A DNA stretch of 64,000 nt from Prolixibacter sp. SD074 (lineage in GTDB: Bacteria > Bacteroidota > Bacteroidia > Bacteroidales > Prolixibacteraceae): NCBI RefSeq assembly GCF_009617895.1, contig NZ_BLAW01000001.1, forward strand, positions 859,001 through 923,000, in the 5' to 3' direction. The notes below the pieces were generated by a model that saw nothing but the letters and a program-made list of their open reading frames with translations, was not told where the DNA came from and did not search any database. Every line of letters starts with the position of its first letter. Position 1 is the first letter of the stretch. Positions 56,203 through 64,000 of the stretch are shown piece by piece. Made by a program: the position numbers and the translations under genes.

Positions 56203-56934
56203 TTAACCGATGGGATGCAGTACACTGAAAAGGGTCATGAATCCGGAAAACAGCGTAATCAAGATACAGATTTTCTGAAACAAGCTGACCGAAACAACCC
56301 GACTGAGCTTTTGACCAATGAGAATCCCAAAAATCATGATGGGAAGTTGAAAGGCTGTTATTTTCAGTGTTTGAACGGTAAGCATATGACTGAAGGCATA
56401 TCCGATGATGGCCAGTGTAGCAGTTGCAATATTGAAATAGGCGAACTTGCCCCGAAAATCGTCGTTGGAAACATTGAGTGAGGTGAGAAAAAGGGCAAGG
56501 GGAGGACCACTGATGGACGTGAAGCCTCCGAGAAATCCGCTGGTCAAACCAGCCGTTACTGAACCGCGTAAAGGATCTTTGATTTTAAAACGAAATCCTT
56601 TTAAAAAGGCAACGGAAACAATAATAAGCATTGCTCCCACAAATATTTTGAACGGACGATCTTCGATGAAATTCAGTAATATCACACCAGGGATGGTTCC
56701 GATAACTCCCCAGATTGGGATCTTCAGGGTGTACCGGTTTAGTTTCAGGTTCGGTATTTTCAAAATAATCTGCGTGGAAGTAAGCAGGTTAAACAGGGTT
56801 AGTACCGGGATGACTACTTTGGCCGGATAAAAAATGAGCAGAAAAGGCATGGCAAGCAGGGCAAAGCCAAAACCTGTCAAACCCTTTAGTACTGATGCAA
56901 ATAGTATGACTATTGCGATGAATACCCATTCCAT
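56203..56934 (-). CDS. TauE/SafE family permease
   Basis: 243 residues with about eight helices. LKGLTGFGFALLAMPFLL near residue 17 and the repeat-related GFLGGFTSISGPPLALFLTSL near 132 are the paired family motifs. TauE/SafE proteins export sulfite, sulfoacetate or related anions. A YeiH-type gene and pseudogene next door also relate to sulfur-anion export, so this may be a small sulfur-anion locus (inference). Confidence 0.88.
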   Translation of the reverse strand: MEWVFIAIVILFASVLKGLTGFGFALLAMPFLLIFYPAKVVIPVLTLFNLLTSTQIILKIPNLKLNRYTLKIPIWGVIGTIPGVILLNFIEDRPFKIFVGAMLIIVSVAFLKGFRFKIKDPLRGSVTAGLTSGFLGGFTSISGPPLALFLTSLNVSNDDFRGKFAYFNIATATLAIIGYAFSHMLTVQTLKITAFQLPIMIFGILIGQKLSRVVSVSLFQKICILITLFSGFMTLFSVLHPIG

Positions 56935-56943
56935 AGTTTTTGG

Positions 56944-57216
56944 TTAATTGAGAACCAGGATGGAGGAGACGGAAACTAGGGTCCAGAGAACCAGTCCCAT
57001 CAGGACGGGCCACCATCCTGCTGATTTTATGTCTTTTTTCGAAATTCCTGCTCCGATGAAGAGCAGCGCCACCAACAAGCTCTTTTCTCCCAGCCTTCAG
57101 CCAGCTCAGATGTTTAAAAGTACGGCTTCTTTGAGAGATATAATGAGCAACATTCATGGCTACTACAAATAACGGAATGAACCACGGAATGTTGATGCGG
57201 TTATCATTTTTATTTT
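56944..57216 (-). pseudogene. YeiH-family exporter remnant
   Basis: One frame encodes INIPWFIPLFVVAMNVAHY, then after a frameshift near 57095 another encodes KSLLVALLFIGAGISKKDIK and WWPVLMGLVLWTLVS, ending LVLN at 56944. This is the last quarter of a YeiH/PF03601-type membrane protein. About 250 upstream codons are missing. An intact, differently composed YeiH gene starts 280 bases away on the other strand. Confidence 0.78.
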
Positions 57217-57455
57217 GTTAATACTGCGATGAGGGCGACTAATTCTTTTACTATACTAATATTAATGCAAAGCTACACCGAAGTCATAGGGAAAACAAAT
57301 AACTAAATATTATTGGTTATAATGATATGTTATTGTTTTGAATAGAGTCGATAAAACATTTAATTTTTCCGGTTTTAGCGGGATATAGAGTTATGTTATA
57401 ACCTGGTGTTATTGGTCATAAAGAAATGGAAGCAAAATAATAAACAGACATGTCA

Positions 57456-57463
57456 TATTTTTG
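57456..57463 (+). promoter_or_regulatory. Possible -7 promoter element of the YeiH gene
   Basis: TATTTTTG fits the -7 consensus TAnnTTTG exactly, 28 bases before the start. The -33 TTG is not evident. Confidence 0.38.
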
Positions 57464-57491
57464 AGGCGTCTAACAAAAAGAATATAGAAAT

Positions 57492-58520
57492 ATGCTTCAG
57501 CGAAAAAGAAAGGTGCATGTAATTCATGGTGTTTTATTTGTGGTGTTGTTTGCTTGTTCTGCTTTTTATATATCAGAATTTAAAATAATAAGGTATCTGT
57601 CATTCAGCCCTCTTATTATAGGTATTGTATTAGGTATGTTATATGGTAATACTTTAAAAAAGCATATGCCGGAAGAGTGGTTACCGGGAATAAATTTTAG
57701 CTCGAAAAAGATTTTACGGCTGGCCATTATTTTATACGGTTTTAAATTGACTTTTCAGAATGTCCTGGATGTCGGTATGTCCGCTATCATTATTGATATT
57801 GTCATTATTACCGTGACGCTGGGACTCGGAATATTACTGGGTAAATTAATGAAGATAGACAAGGAAATTGCCTTGTTAACCAGTACTGGAAGTGCTATTT
57901 GTGGTGCAGCAGCAGTGTTGGGTATGGAGTCGGTGTTGAATAACAAACCGTATAAAACTGCTATTGCAGTATCTACTGTGATTATTTTTGGAACAACGGC
58001 TATGTTTTTGTATCCCGTGTTATATAGGAGTGGAATTTTGCATCTGACTAGCCAGCAATGGGGACTTTATACCGGTGCTACAGTGCATGAAGTTGCCCAT
58101 GTGGTAGGAGCCGGGAATGCAATGAGCAAAAGCATTTCAGGAACTGCTATTATCGTAAAAATGATACGGGTTATTTTTTTAGCTCCGGTACTGTTAATAT
58201 TTGCGTTTATTGTTGCAAAATCAAAACGAACTGTAGGTGACTCATCTAAAACTGCTAAAATTACCATTCCCTGGTTTGCCTTTGGATTTTTGGCTGTTAT
58301 CGGATTTAATTCCTTTAATTTGCTGCCGAAAGACTTGGTTAGTGTAATTAACTATATCGACACGTTTTTGTTGACTATTGCTATGACGGCTTTAGGAATG
58401 GAAACTCATCTTAAGCAATTTAAAGAAGCAGGTATTAAACCCTTTATATTAGCGTTTATATTATTTATATGGTTAATTTTAGGAGGACATTTTGTCGTTA
58501 GATATTTATCGGCATTGTAG
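57492..58520 (+). CDS. YeiH-family putative anion exporter
   Basis: 342 residues with 10-11 membrane helices. ILYGFKLTFQNVLDVG, STGSAICGAAAVLGMESVL near residue 130 and YTGATVHEVAHVVGAGNAMS near residue 195 are the conserved YeiH motifs. Called putative sulfate exporter; the true substrate is not firmly known. The gene is clearly AT-richer than its neighbours, which suggests acquisition by transfer. Confidence 0.9.
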   Translation: MLQRKRKVHVIHGVLFVVLFACSAFYISEFKIIRYLSFSPLIIGIVLGMLYGNTLKKHMPEEWLPGINFSSKKILRLAIILYGFKLTFQNVLDVGMSAIIIDIVIITVTLGLGILLGKLMKIDKEIALLTSTGSAICGAAAVLGMESVLNNKPYKTAIAVSTVIIFGTTAMFLYPVLYRSGILHLTSQQWGLYTGATVHEVAHVVGAGNAMSKSISGTAIIVKMIRVIFLAPVLLIFAFIVAKSKRTVGDSSKTAKITIPWFAFGFLAVIGFNSFNLLPKDLVSVINYIDTFLLTIAMTALGMETHLKQFKEAGIKPFILAFILFIWLILGGHFVVRYLSAL

Positions 58521-58594
58521 AAAAAACTTGTGTGATTAGAACGTAGATTCATAACGAATTGTTATGATATACCAAAGAACGTTTAGTAACTTCC

Positions 58595-58620
58595 GGCTTG
58601 GCCATTGTGGCCAGGCCTTT
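58595..58620 (+). terminator. Terminator after the YeiH gene
   Basis: GGCTTGGCCA (58595-58604) pairs with TGGCCAGGCC (58608-58617) around a 3-base loop, followed by TTT. Confidence 0.65.
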
Positions 58621-58700
58621 AAAATTACATGCGATTGGTAATTGTTGTCAGGGCACAGTTGATTATTTACTTTGTGTATAAATATTTATATTGCTGTTAG

Positions 58701-59594
58701 TCAAAATGATGTATTATAGTTTTTCGTGAAGTCGACAAAGTACTTTACGTTTCCGGTTAGCGGTCCTTTGGGGTAGGCAAAGCGGAATTTTCGTTTGATA
58801 TTCAGTCCCTTCACTGGAATTATTTTCAGAGTGTTAAGTTGAATTTCCTTATGGATGGCATTCACAGAAACGAGACCGATTCCGTTGAAGCGGGGAAGAA
58901 AATTTTTGATGGCTTCCGTACTTCCCAGATGAAGAATGACATTCAGCCGGTCGAGCGGATAGCCGGCACTTTTCAGGTATTGCTCAATAACTTCCAGTGT
59001 TCCTGAGCCTCTTTCGCGTACTACCAACGGAATGTGCTGAAGTTCGGCGAGTGTGCCGTTCGCATTCCGGCCAAATTTGCAAGTATGGCCTGCAATGACC
59101 ACAATTTCGTCATCCGAAAAATCAACGTACTGCAAATCGGTTTTGCTGGAATAGTTTTCTACCATTGCTAAATCAATCCGGTTTTCCTGCAGTTTTTGCT
59201 CCATCTCAAAGGAGTTGCCGTTGATTAAACTGACCTCAATATCGGGGTAGCGGGTATGGAATGCCGCGATAACTTCGGGAATTACATACTGCGAAATGGT
59301 GGAACTGGCTCCTAATCGCAGTGAACCGGAGAAGGTTTGCTTTAGGGTACCGAGTTCGTATTGCAGTTCATCGTAAAGGATGTGTGTTTTCTGGGCATAC
59401 CGGTATACGATTTCTCCGGCTGCTGTCAAGGTTATTCGGTTTCCTTTTCGGTTGAAGAGGGCGAGGCCCAACGTGTTTTCCAGTTCACGAATGTGACGGG
59501 TAACAGCAGGTTGACTGATGTACATCTCCTGGGCTGCTTTGGTAAAACTCAAATTATTGGCGACAGCCAGAAAAACCTGGTAGCGGTAATCCAT
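58701..59594 (-). CDS. LysR family transcription regulator
   Basis: 297 residues. N-terminal HTH: FLAVANNLSFTKAAQEMYISQPAVTRHIRELE. The effector domain follows (LRLGASSTISQYVIPEVIAAF, PLVVRERGSGTLEVIEQYLK), resembling the CysB/CbbR/YeiE group. It is convergent with the YeiH gene; in E. coli the LysR regulator YeiE neighbours yeiH (established), so control of the YeiH gene here is plausible. A betaine-operon role is the alternative. Confidence 0.88.
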   Translation of the reverse strand: MDYRYQVFLAVANNLSFTKAAQEMYISQPAVTRHIRELENTLGLALFNRKGNRITLTAAGEIVYRYAQKTHILYDELQYELGTLKQTFSGSLRLGASSTISQYVIPEVIAAFHTRYPDIEVSLINGNSFEMEQKLQENRIDLAMVENYSSKTDLQYVDFSDDEIVVIAGHTCKFGRNANGTLAELQHIPLVVRERGSGTLEVIEQYLKSAGYPLDRLNVILHLGSTEAIKNFLPRFNGIGLVSVNAIHKEIQLNTLKIIPVKGLNIKRKFRFAYPKGPLTGNVKYFVDFTKNYNTSF

Positions 59595-59658
59595 GCGATT
59601 GTTTTAAAACGTCCACATCAAAAATAGAACGAATTTTGGGTGAATAGTCTTTTTCATG

Positions 59659-59704
59659 AAAAAATCCTGAACAGGATTGCTTGGCAACTACCTGTCCAGG
59701 ATTT
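59659..59704 (-). terminator. Terminator of the glycine betaine operon
   Basis: On the minus strand AAATCCTGGACAGG pairs with CCTGTTCAGGATTT (13 of 14 pairs) around a 15-base loop, then T6. About 100 bases after the binding-protein stop. Confidence 0.82.
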
Positions 59705-59806
59705 AAAATGATAATAGAGTTCGTCTTTACTCAGTATCGTTTATTCATATACCGAAAAAGCATCAGAGTTTTTCGGCTATTAACGTTTGTTTCGTCGAGT
59801 AAAAAC

Positions 59807-60691
59807 TTAGTTGGTTTGCTTCTTGAACCAGCCATCGACCAGTTCCTTATGTTCGTCGTACCATTTTTTTGCAGCCTGATCTTCCTTACCGGGAGCGGCT
59901 TCAACGGCCAACATCAATGAACCGAGAAGGTCGTCATCCATCTTGAAGTTGCTGAAGAAAGTGGCAGCTTCCGGATTTTTAGCAGCCCATCCTTTGGTTG
60001 CATAGGTTGAGATGTTTTCTGCTTCACCCATTACTTTTTTTGGATCCTTCAAAATTTTCAGTTTCCATTTAGCAAACATGGTATGAGGCTTCCAGCCGGT
60101 AACCACAATCCACTCTTTTCTGTCGTACGCTTTCTTCAAAGAGGCAAGCATTCCGGCTTCACTTGAGGTGACTAATTCGTAATTCAGACCGTAATCTTTA
60201 ATTACTTTCTGAGTAATTTTCATGATACCGGCTCCCGGGTTGATACCGATAATTTTGCCTTCGAATTTGTCTTTGTATTCGTTCAACTGGTTGATGGAAC
60301 CGATGGTAACGTAATCAGGAACAACTAATCCCAGACGACCATCTTTGTAAATGGTCCCCAGTTTTTCAATTTTATCGCCGAACTTGTCAAGGTAGGGCTT
60401 GTGCGTAATTGGGCTCCAAACCTCCATGAAAACATTGGCATCGCCTTTGGCAACAGCTGCAAATACAGGTGCTACGTCGGCATTAATCAAATCAACTTTG
60501 TAGCCATGTGCTTCCAGGGCTACTTTGGCTAAGTGAGTGTCAGCGATACACTCCGACCAGTTTACCATGGCAATGGTCACTTTTTTCTGAGCGCCTTTTT
60601 CAGAATTTTTCTTCTTTGAACCACCACAGGATGTGAGCATCAGTGCTGCGGCTGAGATGATAGTGAGTTTTCGTAATAAATTCATATTCAT
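59807..60691 (-). CDS. Glycine betaine ABC transporter binding lipoprotein
   Basis: 294 residues. Lipoprotein signal LTIISAAALMLTSCGG, then an OpuAC-type fold: VTIAMVNWSECIADTHLAKVAL, VFMEVWSPITHKPYLDKFGD and VVTGWKPHTMFAKWKLKIL. Several Trp residues (in NWSE, EVWSP, TGWKPH) suit the aromatic cage for quaternary amines. Last gene of the operon, 3 bases after the permease. Confidence 0.92.
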   Translation of the reverse strand: MNMNLLRKLTIISAAALMLTSCGGSKKKNSEKGAQKKVTIAMVNWSECIADTHLAKVALEAHGYKVDLINADVAPVFAAVAKGDANVFMEVWSPITHKPYLDKFGDKIEKLGTIYKDGRLGLVVPDYVTIGSINQLNEYKDKFEGKIIGINPGAGIMKITQKVIKDYGLNYELVTSSEAGMLASLKKAYDRKEWIVVTGWKPHTMFAKWKLKILKDPKKVMGEAENISTYATKGWAAKNPEAATFFSNFKMDDDLLGSLMLAVEAAPGKEDQAAKKWYDEHKELVDGWFKKQTN

Positions 60692-60694
60692 TTA

Positions 60695-61510
60695 TTATTT
60701 AGATTTTCCAAGATGTTGTGTTATGCGGTCGAGAATGATGGCCAACAGTACAACGGCCAAACCACCTTCGAATCCCATTCCGATGCGTAACTGGCTGATT
60801 CCCTGAAGAACAATTTCACCCAGTCCTTTGGCACCAATCATGCTGGCAATTACGACCATCGAGAGGGCCATCATAATGGTTTGGTTAACCCCAGCCAGAA
60901 TGGAAGGCATCGCCAGCGGCACCTGAACTTTTACCAGCAATTGCCTCGAAGTAGCACCAAATGCTTTTGTCGCCTCGACAATGTCTTCGGGTACCTGATT
61001 GATACCTAAAGAGGTAAGCCTGACCACCGGTGGCATTGCAAAAATGATGGTCGCAAACGCTCCGGGGACCGTTCCTAAACCGAAAAACAGTACTGCCGGT
61101 ATCAAATAAACGAAAGCCGGCATGGTTTGCATAAAGTCCAGTATTGGGCGGATGATTTTGTTGGCTGTTTGGCTTCTCGCAGACCAGATTCCCAGGGGTA
61201 TTCCAATTGCGAGTGCCGTGATGGCGGAGGACAATACCAGGGCAAAAGTTTGCATGGTTTGATCCCAGTAGCCCATCCCGTAGATGAATAACAGGCCAAA
61301 GAGTGTCAGAAATCCATTTCCTATTCCGGCCTGCCAAAAGGCGATTCCGGCCATAAACGCGATGGTGATATAAAATGGCAGCCAGACCCAGAACCCCTCG
61401 ACCGCCCCGATGAAATTGGTCATTCCATAGTTGACGCCGTCGAAGAAACCGGAGAAGTTGGCAGTCAGCCAATTGATGAATTGTTCAATATAGGTTCCGA
61501 TATCAATCAT
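60695..61510 (-). CDS. Glycine betaine ABC transporter permease
   Basis: 271 residues with about six membrane helices. DFMQTMPAFVYLIPAVLFFGLG and the EAA loop VVEATKAFGATSRQLLVKVQVPLA (EDIVEATKAFGAT, near residue 175) identify a ProW/OpuAB permease. It overlaps the ATPase gene by 4 bases and imports glycine betaine or proline with it. Confidence 0.93.
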   Translation of the reverse strand: MIDIGTYIEQFINWLTANFSGFFDGVNYGMTNFIGAVEGFWVWLPFYITIAFMAGIAFWQAGIGNGFLTLFGLLFIYGMGYWDQTMQTFALVLSSAITALAIGIPLGIWSARSQTANKIIRPILDFMQTMPAFVYLIPAVLFFGLGTVPGAFATIIFAMPPVVRLTSLGINQVPEDIVEATKAFGATSRQLLVKVQVPLAMPSILAGVNQTIMMALSMVVIASMIGAKGLGEIVLQGISQLRIGMGFEGGLAVVLLAIILDRITQHLGKSK

Positions 61511-62733
61511 AAGTCAATGGCATTTTGAATGATTTCCTTAATCTCTTTGTTATCCTTCCCGGTCATCTCAACAATGATGGAAGTTTGTGATACCAATCCT
61601 AACAGGAAATTCTCCTCGTTTACTACCGGAATAGGAAGATCCGTCTCTGTCAGAAGTGGCAGCATATTTTCCACGGTTGTATCAGGGTACACCGAGTGGA
61701 CTTCTGTATTAACGATTTCTTCGATGCTTTTGGCACCTTGTTTTTTCGCTTCCAGAACATCTTTCAGTTGGACAAATCCAATGAAAGTCCGGTTGGTCCG
61801 GATAACAGGAAGTGTTTTCAATCCGGCTTCCCGCATTTTGCGGATGACCACTTCCGGACCGTCTTTTTTTAATCGTGCTACGGTCGGTTTTTCAAACATC
61901 ACCGAAGCAGCAGTTATAATTCTTCCCCGCTCAACTTTCTCGACAAATGATTTGACATAATCGTCAGCCGGTGCCGTCAGGATATCTTCAGATGTGCCTA
62001 CCTGGACGATCTCACCATCTTTCATGATAGCAATTCGGTCACCCAGTTTAATGGCTTCATCCAGGTCGTGCGTAATAAACACGATGGTTTTCTGCATCTT
62101 CTCCTGTAAGATCAGAAGTTCGTCTTGCATTTGGTTGCGAATCAGGGGATCAAGCGCCGAAAATGCCTCATCCATCAGCAGTACTTCCGGGTCGTTGGCC
62201 AATCCTCTTGCCAGGCCTACACGCTGCTGCATTCCACCGGAAAGTTCGGAAACTTTCATGTCTTCGTAACCTTCGAGTCCAACCAGTACGATTGTTTCCC
62301 GGGCTTTCTGTTCACGTTCTTCTTTCGTGATCCCCTGAATTTCAAGGCCAAAAGCAACATTGCTCAGAACGGTCCGGTGCGGAAGCAGGCCAAAATGCTG
62401 AAATACCATCGCAAATTCTTTCCTTCTGATATTTAGCAATTCTTTGTCGGTCGAACGGGTAATGTCCTGCTCGTTCACAATGATTTTGCCTGCTGTTGGC
62501 TCAATGAGCCGGTTGATGCACCTAAGCAGGGTGGATTTTCCACTTCCCGAAAGGCCCATGATTACAAAAATTTCACCCTCTTCGATGTTCAGGCTGGTTT
62601 TGTTCACAGCCACTGTACATCCGGTAGACGATAAAACCTCGGCTTTGCTTTTCCCTTCGCGGGACTGTTTCAAAGCCTTTTCCCTATTTTTACCAAAGAT
62701 CAGGTAAAGGTCTTCAATGAGAATCTTCGTCAT
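61507..62733 (-). CDS. Glycine betaine ABC transporter ATPase with CBS domains
   Basis: 408 residues. Walker A GLSGSGKSTLLR near residue 60, Q-loop VFQHFGLLPHRTV, signature ELSGGMQQRVGLARGLA and Walker B VLLMDEAFSALD. The C-terminal 130 residues hold two CBS domains (LPVIRTNRTFIGFVQLKDVL, IPVVNEENFLLGLVSQTSII), which in OpuA sense ionic strength or c-di-AMP. Second gene of the operon, 10 bases after the porin. Confidence 0.94.
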   Translation of the reverse strand: MTKILIEDLYLIFGKNREKALKQSREGKSKAEVLSSTGCTVAVNKTSLNIEEGEIFVIMGLSGSGKSTLLRCINRLIEPTAGKIIVNEQDITRSTDKELLNIRRKEFAMVFQHFGLLPHRTVLSNVAFGLEIQGITKEEREQKARETIVLVGLEGYEDMKVSELSGGMQQRVGLARGLANDPEVLLMDEAFSALDPLIRNQMQDELLILQEKMQKTIVFITHDLDEAIKLGDRIAIMKDGEIVQVGTSEDILTAPADDYVKSFVEKVERGRIITAASVMFEKPTVARLKKDGPEVVIRKMREAGLKTLPVIRTNRTFIGFVQLKDVLEAKKQGAKSIEEIVNTEVHSVYPDTTVENMLPLLTETDLPIPVVNEENFLLGLVSQTSIIVEMTGKDNKEIKEIIQNAIDL

Positions 62734-62743
62734 ACGCTTTTAA

Positions 62744-63892
62744 TTAAAAGTAGTAACCAATGTTGATGTTGAACCAGGAGTGCCACTTGTTGTCCGAGCC
62801 CTGGCCCAGTCCATGTCCCCACGGTCCAAACCAGTCCTGGTTTTTACCTGATGCATAATCAACGTAGGTGTACAATCCTGCTTTCGTTGAAATCAGTGAT
62901 CCAACTACGTTCATTTGGGTATCGAGGAAGCCATCAACATTTTTATTCATGTAGTTATAGTCTTCATAAAACTGAATGCTGGTAAACGGTCCCCAATTCA
63001 TTGGAATCGTATACGCAACACCAGCCGTGTAAACCTGGCCTTCTTTGGCAACCTGGTAAGTAGAGTTATAGGCGGCCATGGTCACCGTATTTGTGTTCGC
63101 ATCTGAATTATACGCATAAGTCAGCGCTTCCAGTTTCACATTTAACTGCTGCTTGGGCAGAAAGTTTCCGTCGAAGTGGGCAGCAAACGCATAATGATCG
63201 CCATTACTTTTGGTTACGTGGTTAAATAACCGACCGTATTCAGCAGAAACACCTATTTCGTTGTGACCGAATTTACGGGTGATCCGACCGTTCCATTGAC
63301 CGCGTTCTTCATCATCGCCGGCTACATCGTAAGAGTAACGGGCCGGGTCGACTCCGTAACCACTGGAACCATCGGAAAAGTTATTCCAGGTTTTCCCACC
63401 TTCGGCATTCTTATAGAAGGCCATCATAAAGGCCCAGTCGTCGGTTGAGTGAACCAGTTTGATACCGGTGTCGTAGTCATCTTCCAACCCGATATAATAA
63501 GGAAGGTTGAAAAACCAGGAATGACTGGCATAAGGCAGTGCGCCAAATGGGACCTGGTTCACACCAATCTGGAGTTGTGTTTTGGGCGTGAAATCGTATC
63601 CAACAAAACCTTGTTTCAGCATTCCACCACCAAAATCTGACGGGTAGAACCGGTATTCGGCATTCAGAAATAATTTGTTGTAACGTGCTTTTGCGTTGAT
63701 CCTAAACATGTCGAGTACAAAGTCACCGCCTACATCGGTGTTGGCTTTGTCCCATGCTTTGTAGCGGTAGTTGAAACGCAGCGCTCCGCCAATCTTAAGA
63801 CTTTTTTCTTTTTTTTCGTTTTGAGAAAATAGAGGGGTAATTAAAAATAATAGTAATCCAGTAATTAAAATCTTCCTTTTACTAATAACCAT
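62744..63892 (-). CDS. Outer-membrane porin (OprO/OprP-like)
   Basis: 382 residues. Signal peptide (RKILITGLLLFLITPLFSQ), then beta-barrel strands with alternating aromatics (GALRFNYRYKAWDK, LFLNAEYRFYPSDFGGGML, TQLQIGVNQVPFGALPY) and a C-terminal strand ending FNINIGYYF with terminal Phe. It resembles phosphate-selective porin O/P proteins. As first gene of the betaine operon it probably passes betaine or related solutes across the outer membrane (inference). Confidence 0.85.
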   Translation of the reverse strand: MVISKRKILITGLLLFLITPLFSQNEKKEKSLKIGGALRFNYRYKAWDKANTDVGGDFVLDMFRINAKARYNKLFLNAEYRFYPSDFGGGMLKQGFVGYDFTPKTQLQIGVNQVPFGALPYASHSWFFNLPYYIGLEDDYDTGIKLVHSTDDWAFMMAFYKNAEGGKTWNNFSDGSSGYGVDPARYSYDVAGDDEERGQWNGRITRKFGHNEIGVSAEYGRLFNHVTKSNGDHYAFAAHFDGNFLPKQQLNVKLEALTYAYNSDANTNTVTMAAYNSTYQVAKEGQVYTAGVAYTIPMNWGPFTSIQFYEDYNYMNKNVDGFLDTQMNVVGSLISTKAGLYTYVDYASGKNQDWFGPWGHGLGQGSDNKWHSWFNINIGYYF

Positions 63893-63940
63893 AATTTAAT
63901 TGTTTGATTTAAAATGATGTCTCTAAATTTTAAGGCATCA

Positions 63941-63992
63941 ACTCCAGTTTAGAACTTCTGGAGTGTTAGATATGTTCTGTGCGACAAAAGTA
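63941..63992 (-). promoter_or_regulatory. Promoter element and leader palindrome of the betaine operon
   Basis: On the minus strand 63985-63992 reads TACTTTTG, an exact TAnnTTTG -7 match; the -33 box would lie beyond the window. Between it and the start, ACTCCAG (63941-63947) and CTGGAGT (63958-63964) form a perfect 7-bp inverted repeat that could be an operator or leader hairpin. Confidence 0.45.
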
Positions 63993-64000
63993 TTTCTTTG

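Noticed and set aside
1-64000. tRNA, rRNA, tmRNA or riboswitch genes
   Set aside because: The larger intergenic regions were read by eye for cloverleaf or conserved RNA motifs and none was convincing; a covariance-model scan would be decisive.

Overview
The window looks like a chromosomal segment of a Bacteroidota bacterium, most likely a Bacteroidales/Marinilabiliales-type marine or sediment organism (inference). The reasons are a TonB receptor with STN domain beside an ECF sigma/FecR pair, a DUF6261-type protein, a LytTR regulator with membrane domain, start codons without purine-rich Shine-Dalgarno sequences, and several matches to the Bacteroidota -7 promoter element TAnnTTTG. No rRNA, tRNA or CRISPR array was seen.

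Left end (1-5.7 kb): a visibly AT-rich minus-strand run. A stand-alone IS1595-type zinc-ribbon protein is followed by a RecA/RAD55-like ATPase, an Fe-S old-yellow-enzyme reductase, a Gly-rich zinc-ribbon protein, a VOC protein, a CGGC protein, a small four-Cys protein and a radical SAM enzyme cut by the window edge. Behind a strong terminator lies a HigBA-type toxin-antitoxin pair whose toxin has a one-base frameshift after its start codon. The stretch resembles an imported accessory island.

6.2-15.1 kb: a CDF metal transporter, a mosaic repeat region with heptamer arrays, a chimeric AraC-like/thioesterase-like ORF whose tail is encoded by the repeat, a membrane/HTH ORF, a DsrE-like lipoprotein, heme o synthase and, divergently, a complete cytochrome bo-type quinol oxidase operon (cyoABCD).

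15.4-24.1 kb: the most unusual part. Two hypothetical genes and a decayed one precede a type IIG restriction-modification gene. Inside its methyltransferase domain sits a RAYT/Y1-like HUH domain, spread with perfect GGAGCATGCTCC palindromes and broken by a frameshift at a G5 tract. The gene's start lies in a 42-bp tandem repeat. After a DUF6261 gene and an aldo/keto reductase, further copies of the same mosaic repeat appear.

24.1-45.5 kb: a heterodimeric-type ABC exporter pair split by a MITE-like element, a LytTR regulator, a B12-type radical SAM protein, type II NADH dehydrogenase, MarC and DMT membrane proteins, alanine racemase, an M20 hydrolase, a truncated epimerase, a PEP synthase/PPDK regulatory protein, an S9 peptidase, a PepSY-like protein and a sigma/FecR/TonB-receptor transport unit with a neighbouring lipoprotein.

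45.8-64 kb: WalJ-like hydrolase, class I fumarase, an MFS transporter, TrhO, a TetR-controlled tripartite drug efflux operon (tetR-hlyD-emrB-tolC), a TauE/SafE permease, a YeiH pseudogene beside an intact AT-rich YeiH gene, a LysR regulator, and a glycine betaine operon that begins with an outer-membrane porin and is followed by ATPase, permease and binding lipoprotein.
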